Assembly: GCF_000622085.1 (NCBI RefSeq)
Contig: NZ_JHWL01000003.1
Coordinates: 1-64,000, forward strand
Reading direction: 5' to 3'
Length of the DNA: 64,000 nt
Source of the DNA: Butyrivibrio proteoclasticus P6B7
GTDB lineage: Bacteria > Bacillota > Clostridia > Lachnospirales > Lachnospiraceae
Shown: in pieces, positions 56,724 through 64,000 of the stretch
Layout: each line of letters starts with the position of its first letter
Position numbering within the stretch: position 1 is the first letter of the stretch
Translations under genes and position numbers: made by a program
Notes under the pieces: generated by a model
The model's database searches: none
Seen by the model: only the letters and a program-made list of their open reading frames with translations
Told to the model about the DNA's origin: nothing

Positions 56724-59700
56724 TCATAGAGCCTCTATAAATGCTTTTGCCATCGTCAAGAACACTTTAGTGTCGGTAAATTCTTTTAAGTTGCCATCCT
56801 TGGCATTAGCATTAACCTGTCCTACGGAACTAGGTTTAATCTGAGCGTGGTAAAGGATTCCGATTCTCTCTTGGTTGATACCAAGGCCCTTTAATTTTTC
56901 CGCCATTTTGTCGCACAGTTTGGTTCTTACGCCTTCAAGATATTCAGACTCCTCTGAGCTGTTGCCGTTAGTAGTACTTAGTATGCCATTTATTATGCCA
57001 TCACTAACGTAGAGGCTAGCCGTAATCAGCCCATATTCGTATGTCTGAACACTTGCTTCCATCCGTGAGTTCATGCTGTCATCGCTCCTAAGAGTGATGT
57101 GCATGGATATCTTTTGCCCATCCAGGTCGATTGGTACGTCAAAGCTTCCTCTGTCTGAGCATTTGCTCATAACTGAAAGCTGCTTTTGCATCAGGGTGAT
57201 GGACCTTACATCGATGTAGGTGTCATCTTCGTTCATAAGAACGTCTGATAACTTGTCAGAGATGTTCCGAAGAGAATCCTTATACTGGTTGGGATAATCA
57301 TCTTCAGAAAGAGCGTCAACCAGCAATTGTTGCTCCTTTTCAATCTCTTCTTCGTCCACATCCTTGGTCTTTTCCCAGATGCTTCCACTTCGCCTGTCTC
57401 TTCTGGCTCCAATCATGGCCTCCAGATTGCTAAATGTCACTTCCACATCGAGTGTTGTCATTTCATCCAGCGCACCAGTAGCCTCTTTCCCTGACAGGGT
57501 CTCTCTTATATGTCTTGCCTGCTCAGCATAGTACTGCTTATCCAGATCCTTATCGGATTCTGTTTCCACAAGCCTATCGGCAAGTTCTGTTAAAAGAGTA
57601 TTCTCTGTCGGGTTTGCAGCCTGTAATTTTTCGGGCTCAAGATTCTCATATATTATATCGGCCTTGGCGCTATAAAATCTGAATGCTAAATTGATTTGTT
57701 CATCAATTTTTAATCCAAGGCTTCTTGATCTGGTGGAAAGCCCACCGAAATCATCATCTACTACATAGTCCATTCCTCTTTGGGATTTCTTAAAGGATCT
57801 TGTTGCCTCCAGGAGATTCTTAATATTCATCTCCTGGCCGGTCTTAAGGACTGAACCAATGGCTTTGTAATCATCTTTTTTGATGGTATTAAAAAGCCTG
57901 TATATTCCAATGAATGACTGCTTCTCTTCCTCTGTGATATCGCCTTTTTTCTCAAGCTTATAGAGGAACTTGGAATACTTTTCTCTGGACTTATCTTTAC
58001 CCTGACCATCGCCATCATTTCCCTGATTCAGGTGCTCATCAAGGCTCTGGCTTAGTTGTTCAATGGTCATTCCAAGAGGATTCTTTCCCTCTTTAATAAG
58101 ATCCATTACTGCGCCAGGTTTAAGTCTTTCAACTGTAGCTCTTACAAGCTGATCCCATCCCTTTACTTCTTCTATGGCTTTCTGATTGATCTCCAGTTTG
58201 TTGTAGCCAAGGATCCTGACAGCTCGCCTGTTGTCATCATTTGCCTCAAGCTCAAGATCTTCTAATATGTCATCAACATTCTGGAAGGCCTTCTCGATCC
58301 TGTCACCAAGATCTTTACGAGGGGCTGTCATCAGCGCTTCATAGCTCTCGCCTGCTTTTTTATAGCGGGATGCGATAAGTGTTGATTCTACGCTAATGTC
58401 TGTAAGGGTGGCAGTTGCAAGCCTTGAAGCCATTGATCCAATTACATCAGCTGGACCTTTGGCGATTGTAGAGGCTCTTGAAACTGTCATTTCAAAGACA
58501 GATGAGGTTGCTTCTATTGATTCACTTGCTAGCTGTGCTTTAAGGGCATCGATAAGCTCCTGCATTGGCGCTGTATCGATAGAAAAGCCGCTGTTAAGAA
58601 GCTGCTTATTTGCTTCAAATGTCATTCTTAGACGAACTTCTTCAAGCTGCAGTCTTGCTTCTAAGAATTTAGGGTCACTGCTTGGTACATCTTTATCTGC
58701 GCCTGCGGAAAAGAGATTATGAAGGTTTAGCTCTTTTTCTGAAGCTATAACGGATTTGATGTTTTCGTCACTTATCTGCCTTGTTTGCTCAAGGATCTCT
58801 TTTGCCTTGGTGCTGTTTGAAGATGGATCTGAAAGGTTTGCCATAACCGGCTTCTTACCATCTGCTATGGCTGCACTTATTGCCTTTGCGGCCAGTTCTT
58901 CTGATATAGGAAAAGAAATCTCTTTTATCTGATCTAATTGAACCAGGTTATCAGGATTAAGGGGAATTCCCTGTTCAACAATCCATTTGGCCTCTCCCTT
59001 GACGCTTTCATCAGTCACGTCAAGTCCAGCCTCTTCAACAACCTTCTCTATCTGAGAGGAAAGCTGCTCCCAATCGAAACTATCTGCCTTCTGGGCATAA
59101 TATCCTCCTGCGTCCTGAGCATAGTAGCCTCTGCCATTTACAGAAACGCCATTGGTGCTGTGGGATGCAAGATACACATTTTCGATGGTTGGAGACATGG
59201 AATTAAGGACCATGTACTTAACTGCATCGTCTGAAAGCTCTGATATTTCAGAGATCTGCTCATAGGCCTGCTTAGCAGACTTGGCATTATCTGGCGTCAG
59301 AGGTATGTCGTTTTCTTTGAAGCTTTGTTTAAGGGCATTTGCAAAGGACTGACTCCCAACAATCTTGCTGAGTTTGTCAGTAGAAATATCGTCATTATAT
59401 CCAGTAATCTCCTTACCGGACATAAGTAGAACACTCTTGATCTTATCAAGAATGGTGACTGTTTCTTTATCATTAAGGTCCTTAAGATCAAATCCATCCT
59501 CTGCTGCCTTGGCATAGTCTTCCTCAGAGAGTGTATTTGATAAAAGTGCCATATAATTATGCTGCCATTTAACGTCCGTGTCTTGTGCCAAATCACTGAT
59601 ATCTTCAGCGGATCTGGTATGCTGCGCATAAGCTTCGTTACTAAAAATGCTGGTTTTCAGATCAACCTGATAGGCTGCTTTCTTAGTATCTACTGGTCTG

Positions 59701-59786
59701 CTGCCTATGTTAGACCTTTCAACTTCCGTGCCGACTGGTAAACCACCGGTTTTCTGATCTGAAACGTTCTGAAATGTTATATTCAT
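56724..59786 (-). CDS. Large flagellar-cluster protein, DUF6240-like (1,020 aa)
   Basis: The start is the ATG at 59786 (MNITFQNVSDQ), preceded by TGAGGCGTAT. The protein is mostly helical and acidic, with repeated helix-pair units in which phrases such as IPLTPDNAKSAKQAYEQI and IPLNPDNLVQLDQIKEI recur. The last ~150 residues have a pattern suggestive of the FliK C-terminal domain (MEASVQTYEYGLITASLYVS). I recall this as a DUF6240-type protein located in Lachnospiraceae flagellar loci. A role in hook-length control or flagellin export is inferred. Confidence 0.65.
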   Translation of the reverse strand: MNITFQNVSDQKTGGLPVGTEVERSNIGSRPVDTKKAAYQVDLKTSIFSNEAYAQHTRSAEDISDLAQDTDVKWQHNYMALLSNTLSEEDYAKAAEDGFDLKDLNDKETVTILDKIKSVLLMSGKEITGYNDDISTDKLSKIVGSQSFANALKQSFKENDIPLTPDNAKSAKQAYEQISEISELSDDAVKYMVLNSMSPTIENVYLASHSTNGVSVNGRGYYAQDAGGYYAQKADSFDWEQLSSQIEKVVEEAGLDVTDESVKGEAKWIVEQGIPLNPDNLVQLDQIKEISFPISEELAAKAISAAIADGKKPVMANLSDPSSNSTKAKEILEQTRQISDENIKSVIASEKELNLHNLFSAGADKDVPSSDPKFLEARLQLEEVRLRMTFEANKQLLNSGFSIDTAPMQELIDALKAQLASESIEATSSVFEMTVSRASTIAKGPADVIGSMASRLATATLTDISVESTLIASRYKKAGESYEALMTAPRKDLGDRIEKAFQNVDDILEDLELEANDDNRRAVRILGYNKLEINQKAIEEVKGWDQLVRATVERLKPGAVMDLIKEGKNPLGMTIEQLSQSLDEHLNQGNDGDGQGKDKSREKYSKFLYKLEKKGDITEEEKQSFIGIYRLFNTIKKDDYKAIGSVLKTGQEMNIKNLLEATRSFKKSQRGMDYVVDDDFGGLSTRSRSLGLKIDEQINLAFRFYSAKADIIYENLEPEKLQAANPTENTLLTELADRLVETESDKDLDKQYYAEQARHIRETLSGKEATGALDEMTTLDVEVTFSNLEAMIGARRDRRSGSIWEKTKDVDEEEIEKEQQLLVDALSEDDYPNQYKDSLRNISDKLSDVLMNEDDTYIDVRSITLMQKQLSVMSKCSDRGSFDVPIDLDGQKISMHITLRSDDSMNSRMEASVQTYEYGLITASLYVSDGIINGILSTTNGNSSEESEYLEGVRTKLCDKMAEKLKGLGINQERIGILYHAQIKPSSVGQVNANAKDGNLKEFTDTKVFLTMAKAFIEAL

Positions 59787-59820
59787 ATACGCCTCATTTA
59801 GTTTATTTAACCTACACAAA

Positions 59821-59849
59821 AAGGTGATGGACATATTATCCATCACCTT
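59821..59849 (-). terminator. Terminator of glgB
   Basis: A perfect 11-bp stem AAGGTGATGGA/TCCATCACCTT with a 7-nt loop and a U run on the minus strand, 27 bp after the glgB stop. Confidence 0.9.
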
Positions 59850-59875
59850 CTATTTCGGCTTGCGCTCCCAAAATC

Positions 59876-61807
59876 TTAAGTTCGTTTCTTTGTTATTTTT
59901 TTGTCCTGTTGGAATACAAAAACTTCAGCGCCGTAAGGAGGCAGATCAAAGGTAATACTGTAATCCTTATAGTCGCAAAGCCCTTCCACAGCCTTTATCT
60001 TGTCCGGAATGTTGCTACCCATTCCGCCATAGCACTCTTTCTGAGAATCCAGGATATGTGTGTAGGTTCCTGCAAATGGAACACCTACCATAAAGCCCTT
60101 TCTCTCCATAGGAGTCATGTTAAGCACGAAAAGAATATTGTCTTTTCCATTTATGGCTCTTCTGTAGAAGCTGTAGATGCTTCTATCCTTATCATCTGGA
60201 TTGATCCATTCGAATCCGCCCCAGTCATCATCTACTTCGTAAAGAGCTGGATACTTCCTGTAGATCTCAAGGAGCTTACCAACGTAATCCTTCATTCCTC
60301 TGTTGAGGTCGTTGCCAAGAAGGAACCAGTCAAGCTCTCTTTTCTCACTCCACTCACGCTCCTGGCCAAAGTCCTGTCCCATAAAGAGAAGCTTCTTGCC
60401 AGAGTGGCCAAACATGTAAGTGTAGCCCACACGGAGGTTGGCATATTTATCAACCTGATAGCCAGGCATCTTCTCAACCATTGAGCACTTAAGATGAACA
60501 ACTTCGTCATGGGACAGCGGAAGAATGTACTTCTCAGCGCTGTTATAGCTCATGGCAAAGGTCATCATATAATGAGCGCCCTGTCTAAAGTATGGATCCA
60601 GTTTCATGTATTCACAGAAATCATGCATCCATCCCATGTTCCACTTAAAGGCAAATCCAAGACCATCATCTTCTGGCCTTGCTGTAACCTTAGGCCATGC
60701 TGTTGATTCCTCAGCAATTGTAAGGAATTCAGGATATGTGCCTCTGACAACACTGTTAAAGTGCTTGAAGAACTCTATAGCATCAAGGTTCTCATGTCCA
60801 CCATACTTATTAGGAACCCACTGTCCATCCTTTTTACCATAGTCAAGGTATAGCATTGAAGCCACAGCATCAACTCTAAGACCATCGATATGGAATTTCC
60901 TGATCCAATAAAGGGCATTGGCAATGAGGAAGTTCTTAACCTCTGGCTTTCCAAGGTTAAAGATCTTGGTTCCCCAGTCAGGATGCTCTCCTTTTCTTGG
61001 GTCTGGATCTTCGTAGATGCACTGTCCATCAAAACATGCAAGACCGAATTCGTCAGGACAGAAATGGGCTGGAACCCAGTCAAGGATGATACCGATATTG
61101 TTCCTGTGAAGCTTATTAACAAGATACATAAAGTCTGATGGCTCGCCGTATCTTGATGTAGGTGCGTAGTAGCCAGTTACCTGATATCCCCATGAGCCAT
61201 CGAAGGGATGCTCCGCAATACCAATAAGCTCAATGTGGGTATACTTCATCTCTTTTAAATATTCAACAATTCTATCTGCAAACTGTCTGTAGGTATAGAA
61301 TCCGTCTTCTGTTCCATCTGGATGCTTCATCCAGGAACCGATGTGACATTCATAGATTGCGATTGGCATTCTATTTATGTCTTTTCCCTTAAAATTCTCG
61401 TACCACTTGGAGTCAGACCACTTAAAGCCGCTAAGGTCAGTGGTTCTTGACGCATTTCCAGGTCTTAGCTCTGCAAAATTCGCATATGGATCAGCTTTAT
61501 ACAGCTTTCTTCCATCCTGTGTTGTAATAAGAAATTTGTACAACTCTCCAATTCCTACTCCTGGAATGAAGATTGTCCATATATTTCCAGTCTTAGTTCT
61601 TTTCATCTGATGAGCATATTCGTCCCATCCGTTAAAAGAGCCAACGACATGCACGTCAGCAGCATTTGGCGCCCAAACTGCGAAGAAATAACCTTTTTTA
61701 CCCTTCTCTTCTGATGGGTGCGCTCCTAACTTATCATAGATGTCGTAATGTGTTCCCTGTCCAAATAGATATTCATCTGCTTCAGATATAAATACCTTTT
61801 CGCTCAT
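59876..61807 (-). CDS. glgB: 1,4-alpha-glucan branching enzyme
   Basis: The 643-residue GH13 enzyme adds alpha-1,6 branches to glycogen. There is an N-terminal CBM48 domain (GYFFAVWAPNAADVHVVGSF). The GH13 barrel carries the nucleophile in DGLRVDAVASM (~305), the acid/base in LTIAEESTAWP (~358) and the stabiliser in LSHDEVVH (~430). A C-terminal beta domain closes it. It has a GAGGGGGG ribosome-binding site. No other glycogen genes are in view, and it has its own terminator. Confidence 0.97.
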   Translation of the reverse strand: MSEKVFISEADEYLFGQGTHYDIYDKLGAHPSEEKGKKGYFFAVWAPNAADVHVVGSFNGWDEYAHQMKRTKTGNIWTIFIPGVGIGELYKFLITTQDGRKLYKADPYANFAELRPGNASRTTDLSGFKWSDSKWYENFKGKDINRMPIAIYECHIGSWMKHPDGTEDGFYTYRQFADRIVEYLKEMKYTHIELIGIAEHPFDGSWGYQVTGYYAPTSRYGEPSDFMYLVNKLHRNNIGIILDWVPAHFCPDEFGLACFDGQCIYEDPDPRKGEHPDWGTKIFNLGKPEVKNFLIANALYWIRKFHIDGLRVDAVASMLYLDYGKKDGQWVPNKYGGHENLDAIEFFKHFNSVVRGTYPEFLTIAEESTAWPKVTARPEDDGLGFAFKWNMGWMHDFCEYMKLDPYFRQGAHYMMTFAMSYNSAEKYILPLSHDEVVHLKCSMVEKMPGYQVDKYANLRVGYTYMFGHSGKKLLFMGQDFGQEREWSEKRELDWFLLGNDLNRGMKDYVGKLLEIYRKYPALYEVDDDWGGFEWINPDDKDRSIYSFYRRAINGKDNILFVLNMTPMERKGFMVGVPFAGTYTHILDSQKECYGGMGSNIPDKIKAVEGLCDYKDYSITFDLPPYGAEVFVFQQDKKITKKRT

Positions 61808-61834
61808 TTTAGCCCCCCTCGATGCTTTCTATGA

Positions 61835-64000
61835 TTAGTGCATGAAATCTTTTTCTCTAAGAATGATCATATCGTTCTCATCATAACGCTTGTTGACTAT
61901 CACATCCATGAAATGTCCGATAGTTCTCTTTTCAGCGTAGTAGATGGCATCGTCTACAATGTCTTTTACTTCTGAAACTGTAACTTCATGATCCAAGGTC
62001 TGTCTATCTGCAATTCTTGTATGAAGCGCCAGAATTCCCAGGTTGTCGATGGTGTACTCTCTCTCAAGAGCATACTGCTTGGCATATGCCACAAGGGAAT
62101 CATCATCAAGGGCTTCAATATCTACTCTTACGTTAAAACTCTGCTTAAGAGATGGGTTCTTATCAAGGAATTTGTCCATATCTTCCTTGGTGTCTTCCAT
62201 AACGATGATAAGGCCCTTATTCTCTTCCTGAAGAATCTTGATAAGCTCGCTTACTGTCTCTGCCTCAAGGTCAGCTGCTCTCTGGATGATAAGAGCACCA
62301 TTTGCAAGCTTCTCAAAGATGCTGGCAGTACTCTTCTTGTTCAGAGTATTAGCTGTTATCTTGGCAACCTTTCCGCTGAAGTTGGAATCTGAAACCTGCA
62401 TAGCCTTAATAAGTCCCTTGGCAAGGTTAACTGTTCCTGCCCCCTCTTCACCGGTTACAATTGCGTTGCCACTGAAGGCATCCATGCTCATATTGTCTAT
62501 GGCATTGATGATCTGTCTTCTTGATTTCTTATGATGAATATATGGTCCAAAGAGCTCTTTCTCCTCAGGAGTCATTGTTCTAACTCGTTCCTCGAGCTCT
62601 CTGTTGCCAATGTGATGCGGCTGTTTTTCTTTATTCTCTTTCTTAGCTTTAGCAGGCTCTTCTGGCTTAGCGGATTCCTCTGCTTCTTCTGTATCTGAAT
62701 CCTCTGCCTTCTCTAAGTCTTCTGCCTTTTCTGAATCGGATTCCTCTACGTCACCCTGATCCTCAGATTCTTCCGCCTCTTCGTCCTCTGGAGTCTCAGG
62801 CTCTGAATTATCTGTAGGCTCCACAGAGTCTTCGCTTTCTTCTGTATCTTCTGATGCTTCGGTTACTTCTTCTGTATCCTCTGCATCTTCAACATCTTCT
62901 ACAGGAGTATCTACTGACTCTTCTGATTCTGCTGCCTTTTCTTCAGATTCAGTCTCTTCTACTGCTGCCTCTGTTTCTGCGGTTTCAAGAGTGATGTCAT
63001 CGTCCATGTCATCATCTGGAATCTCTTCCATTGGGATAAGTCCTTCTCTTTCTATGGTCTCATCCACTGCTGCAGCGATTACATCATCACTCTTAACAGA
63101 CCAGTCTCCTCTTCCAGAAGCCTTGTCATGTCTTTCCTTCTTAAGAGCGTCAGAGATAGACTTCTCGATCTTTTCCTGAAGACCTTCCTTACGCTGCTGA
63201 TCATAATCAGCAAACATGTTGCCTGTCTCATCAGCAACTCTCTTCTTAACTCTTTCAAGCTGCTTCTGCTGCTGGTCCTTTTTAAACTGTTCCCAGTTGT
63301 TCATATAATCAGCAATGCTGATCTGTCCAGTGATCTGCTTCTCAACCTCTGGCTCAGTCTCAACTGCCATACTGATCTGTCCGTCGTATTCCTGAGAAAG
63401 GATCTTCTCAAAGTGGGTTGGCATCTGATAGTTGGCGTTTGGATGAATGACTGCTCCAGGCACTTCATCCTCAAGAGGCTTATTCTCATAGACCACACCA
63501 GTCTGGGATCCAAGAATTGGCCCATTTCCGCCATATTTAATATCAATGCCAAGCTCAGGCTGGGTGTCGTCATCTCCAATAACCTCTTTAAGGCCCTCTG
63601 CGAGCGCCTCCTGAAGGTTCATGGTGTTAAACGCGCTGACATCTACTGATGGTTCCTTGATCTCACTTATATGAGGATAAACAATATTGTCCTCTGAAGC
63701 CTCTGGCTCTGAATCTGCAGTCACATCACCTGTTACTGCTCCAATCTCTCTCATACCATCGCCAACATAGGTATCCTCATAAACAGGATCCTCTGGGACT
63801 GGCTCTTCATATGTCTGTTCTTCGTAAACAGGCTCCTGATAAACTGGTTCCTGATATACAGGCTCTTCTGACACAGGCGCTGCCTTGGCAGTATCTCTGG
63901 TCATATTGTATTCTCTGATCACTTCATCTGTGATAGGAGGCATCTCTTTTGTAGGCTGCTTAGGCTCTACTGGAGCATCTAAATCCTCAACTACCAGAGT
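61835..64000 (-). CDS. Large acidic protein with degenerate AAA+ domain (partial at window edge)
   Basis: The reading frame is open to the window end, so the N-terminus is missing; at least 721 residues are present. The first ~100 contain [23 protein letters not shown] repeats. A ~150-residue Glu/Ser/Asp-rich tract follows (~300-430). The C-terminal ~250 residues look like an AAA+ ATPase (CbxX/CfqX-like): [20 protein letters not shown] has a Walker A without the lysine and serine/threonine, and [14 protein letters not shown] occupies the Walker B/sensor position. It is probably a non-hydrolysing scaffold. Its function is not recognised. Confidence 0.7.
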   Translation of the reverse strand, partial: TLVVEDLDAPVEPKQPTKEMPPITDEVIREYNMTRDTAKAAPVSEEPVYQEPVYQEPVYEEQTYEEPVPEDPVYEDTYVGDGMREIGAVTGDVTADSEPEASEDNIVYPHISEIKEPSVDVSAFNTMNLQEALAEGLKEVIGDDDTQPELGIDIKYGGNGPILGSQTGVVYENKPLEDEVPGAVIHPNANYQMPTHFEKILSQEYDGQISMAVETEPEVEKQITGQISIADYMNNWEQFKKDQQQKQLERVKKRVADETGNMFADYDQQRKEGLQEKIEKSISDALKKERHDKASGRGDWSVKSDDVIAAAVDETIEREGLIPMEEIPDDDMDDDITLETAETEAAVEETESEEKAAESEESVDTPVEDVEDAEDTEEVTEASEDTEESEDSVEPTDNSEPETPEDEEAEESEDQGDVEESDSEKAEDLEKAEDSDTEEAEESAKPEEPAKAKKENKEKQPHHIGNRELEERVRTMTPEEKELFGPYIHHKKSRRQIINAIDNMSMDAFSGNAIVTGEEGAGTVNLAKGLIKAMQVSDSNFSGKVAKITANTLNKKSTASIFEKLANGALIIQRAADLEAETVSELIKILQEENKGLIIVMEDTKEDMDKFLDKNPSLKQSFNVRVDIEALDDDSLVAYAKQYALEREYTIDNLGILALHTRIADRQTLDHEVTVSEVKDIVDDAIYYAEKRTIGHFMDVIVNKRYDENDMIILREKDFMH

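Overview
The window is a piece of chromosome from a Gram-positive, flagellated anaerobe of the Clostridia, most likely a Lachnospiraceae member of the Butyrivibrio/Pseudobutyrivibrio type. This is inferred from the 5' end of a 16S rRNA gene at the left edge, an oxygen-labile two-subunit class I fumarase, and Tad pilus and flagellin loci typical of that family. It carries one complete-looking prophage of about 40 kb, from 1226 to 41244.

Layout. 1-184 is the 5' end of a 16S rRNA gene on the minus strand, with tandem promoters behind it, then one small host gene (752-1066). A 23-bp tRNA-derived core (1226-1248 and 41222-41244) bounds the prophage. The phage entered the 3' end of tRNA-Ser(GCT) and rebuilt it at 41224-41311. 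It left the tRNA's presumed original terminator 40 kb away at 1198-1218. Nearly all phage genes lie on the minus strand, so the phage reads right to left: a plus-strand repressor, a small anchored protein and the integrase (39314-41068), then a Cro-like side and the early genes (39138 down to 30985: Gp157-like, a putative annealing protein, a PD-(D/E)XK-like nuclease, a replication protein with candidate origin iterons, a helicase loader, HNH, SSB). The late genes (30915 down to 1329) are terminase, portal, Prp-type protease, scaffold, N4-gp56-type capsid, short-tail proteins, fibres, a diversity-generating retroelement (DGR), an 11-kb gene for a 3,749-residue polyvalent virion protein, a BppU-like protein, holins and a GH25 lysozyme. 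No tape measure, sheath or tail-tube gene is seen, so the virion is probably short-tailed.

The most interesting system is the DGR: target gene, avd, template repeat (TR) and reverse transcriptase lie in the classic order at 20464-17543. A second variable repeat (VR2) lies 13.8 kb away in a gene of the early operon (32778-33374). Differences between TR and both variable repeats fall almost only on template-strand adenines (18 of 18 and 14 of 15). A GC-rich hairpin with the same GCACA loop sits downstream of each VR, and the octamer CCGCACAG from those loops also directly follows the TR. Also notable: a phage-encoded Prp protease beside three virion proteins carrying an L27-like FD(I/L)QLF leader; an 11-bp iteron array inside the replication gene; and a late-operon motif repeated before three late units.

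Right of the prophage (41425-64000) all genes are host genes on the minus strand: fumarase, HIT protein, rhomboid protease and a flavodoxin/SCP-2 fusion; an 11-gene Tad pilus operon (54734-45002); then fliS, flagellin and a large flagellar-cluster protein; glgB; and a large acidic protein with a degenerate AAA+ domain, cut by the window edge. Inside the Tad operon a 26-bp near-perfect inverted repeat is embedded in the coding sequence of a TadE-like gene.
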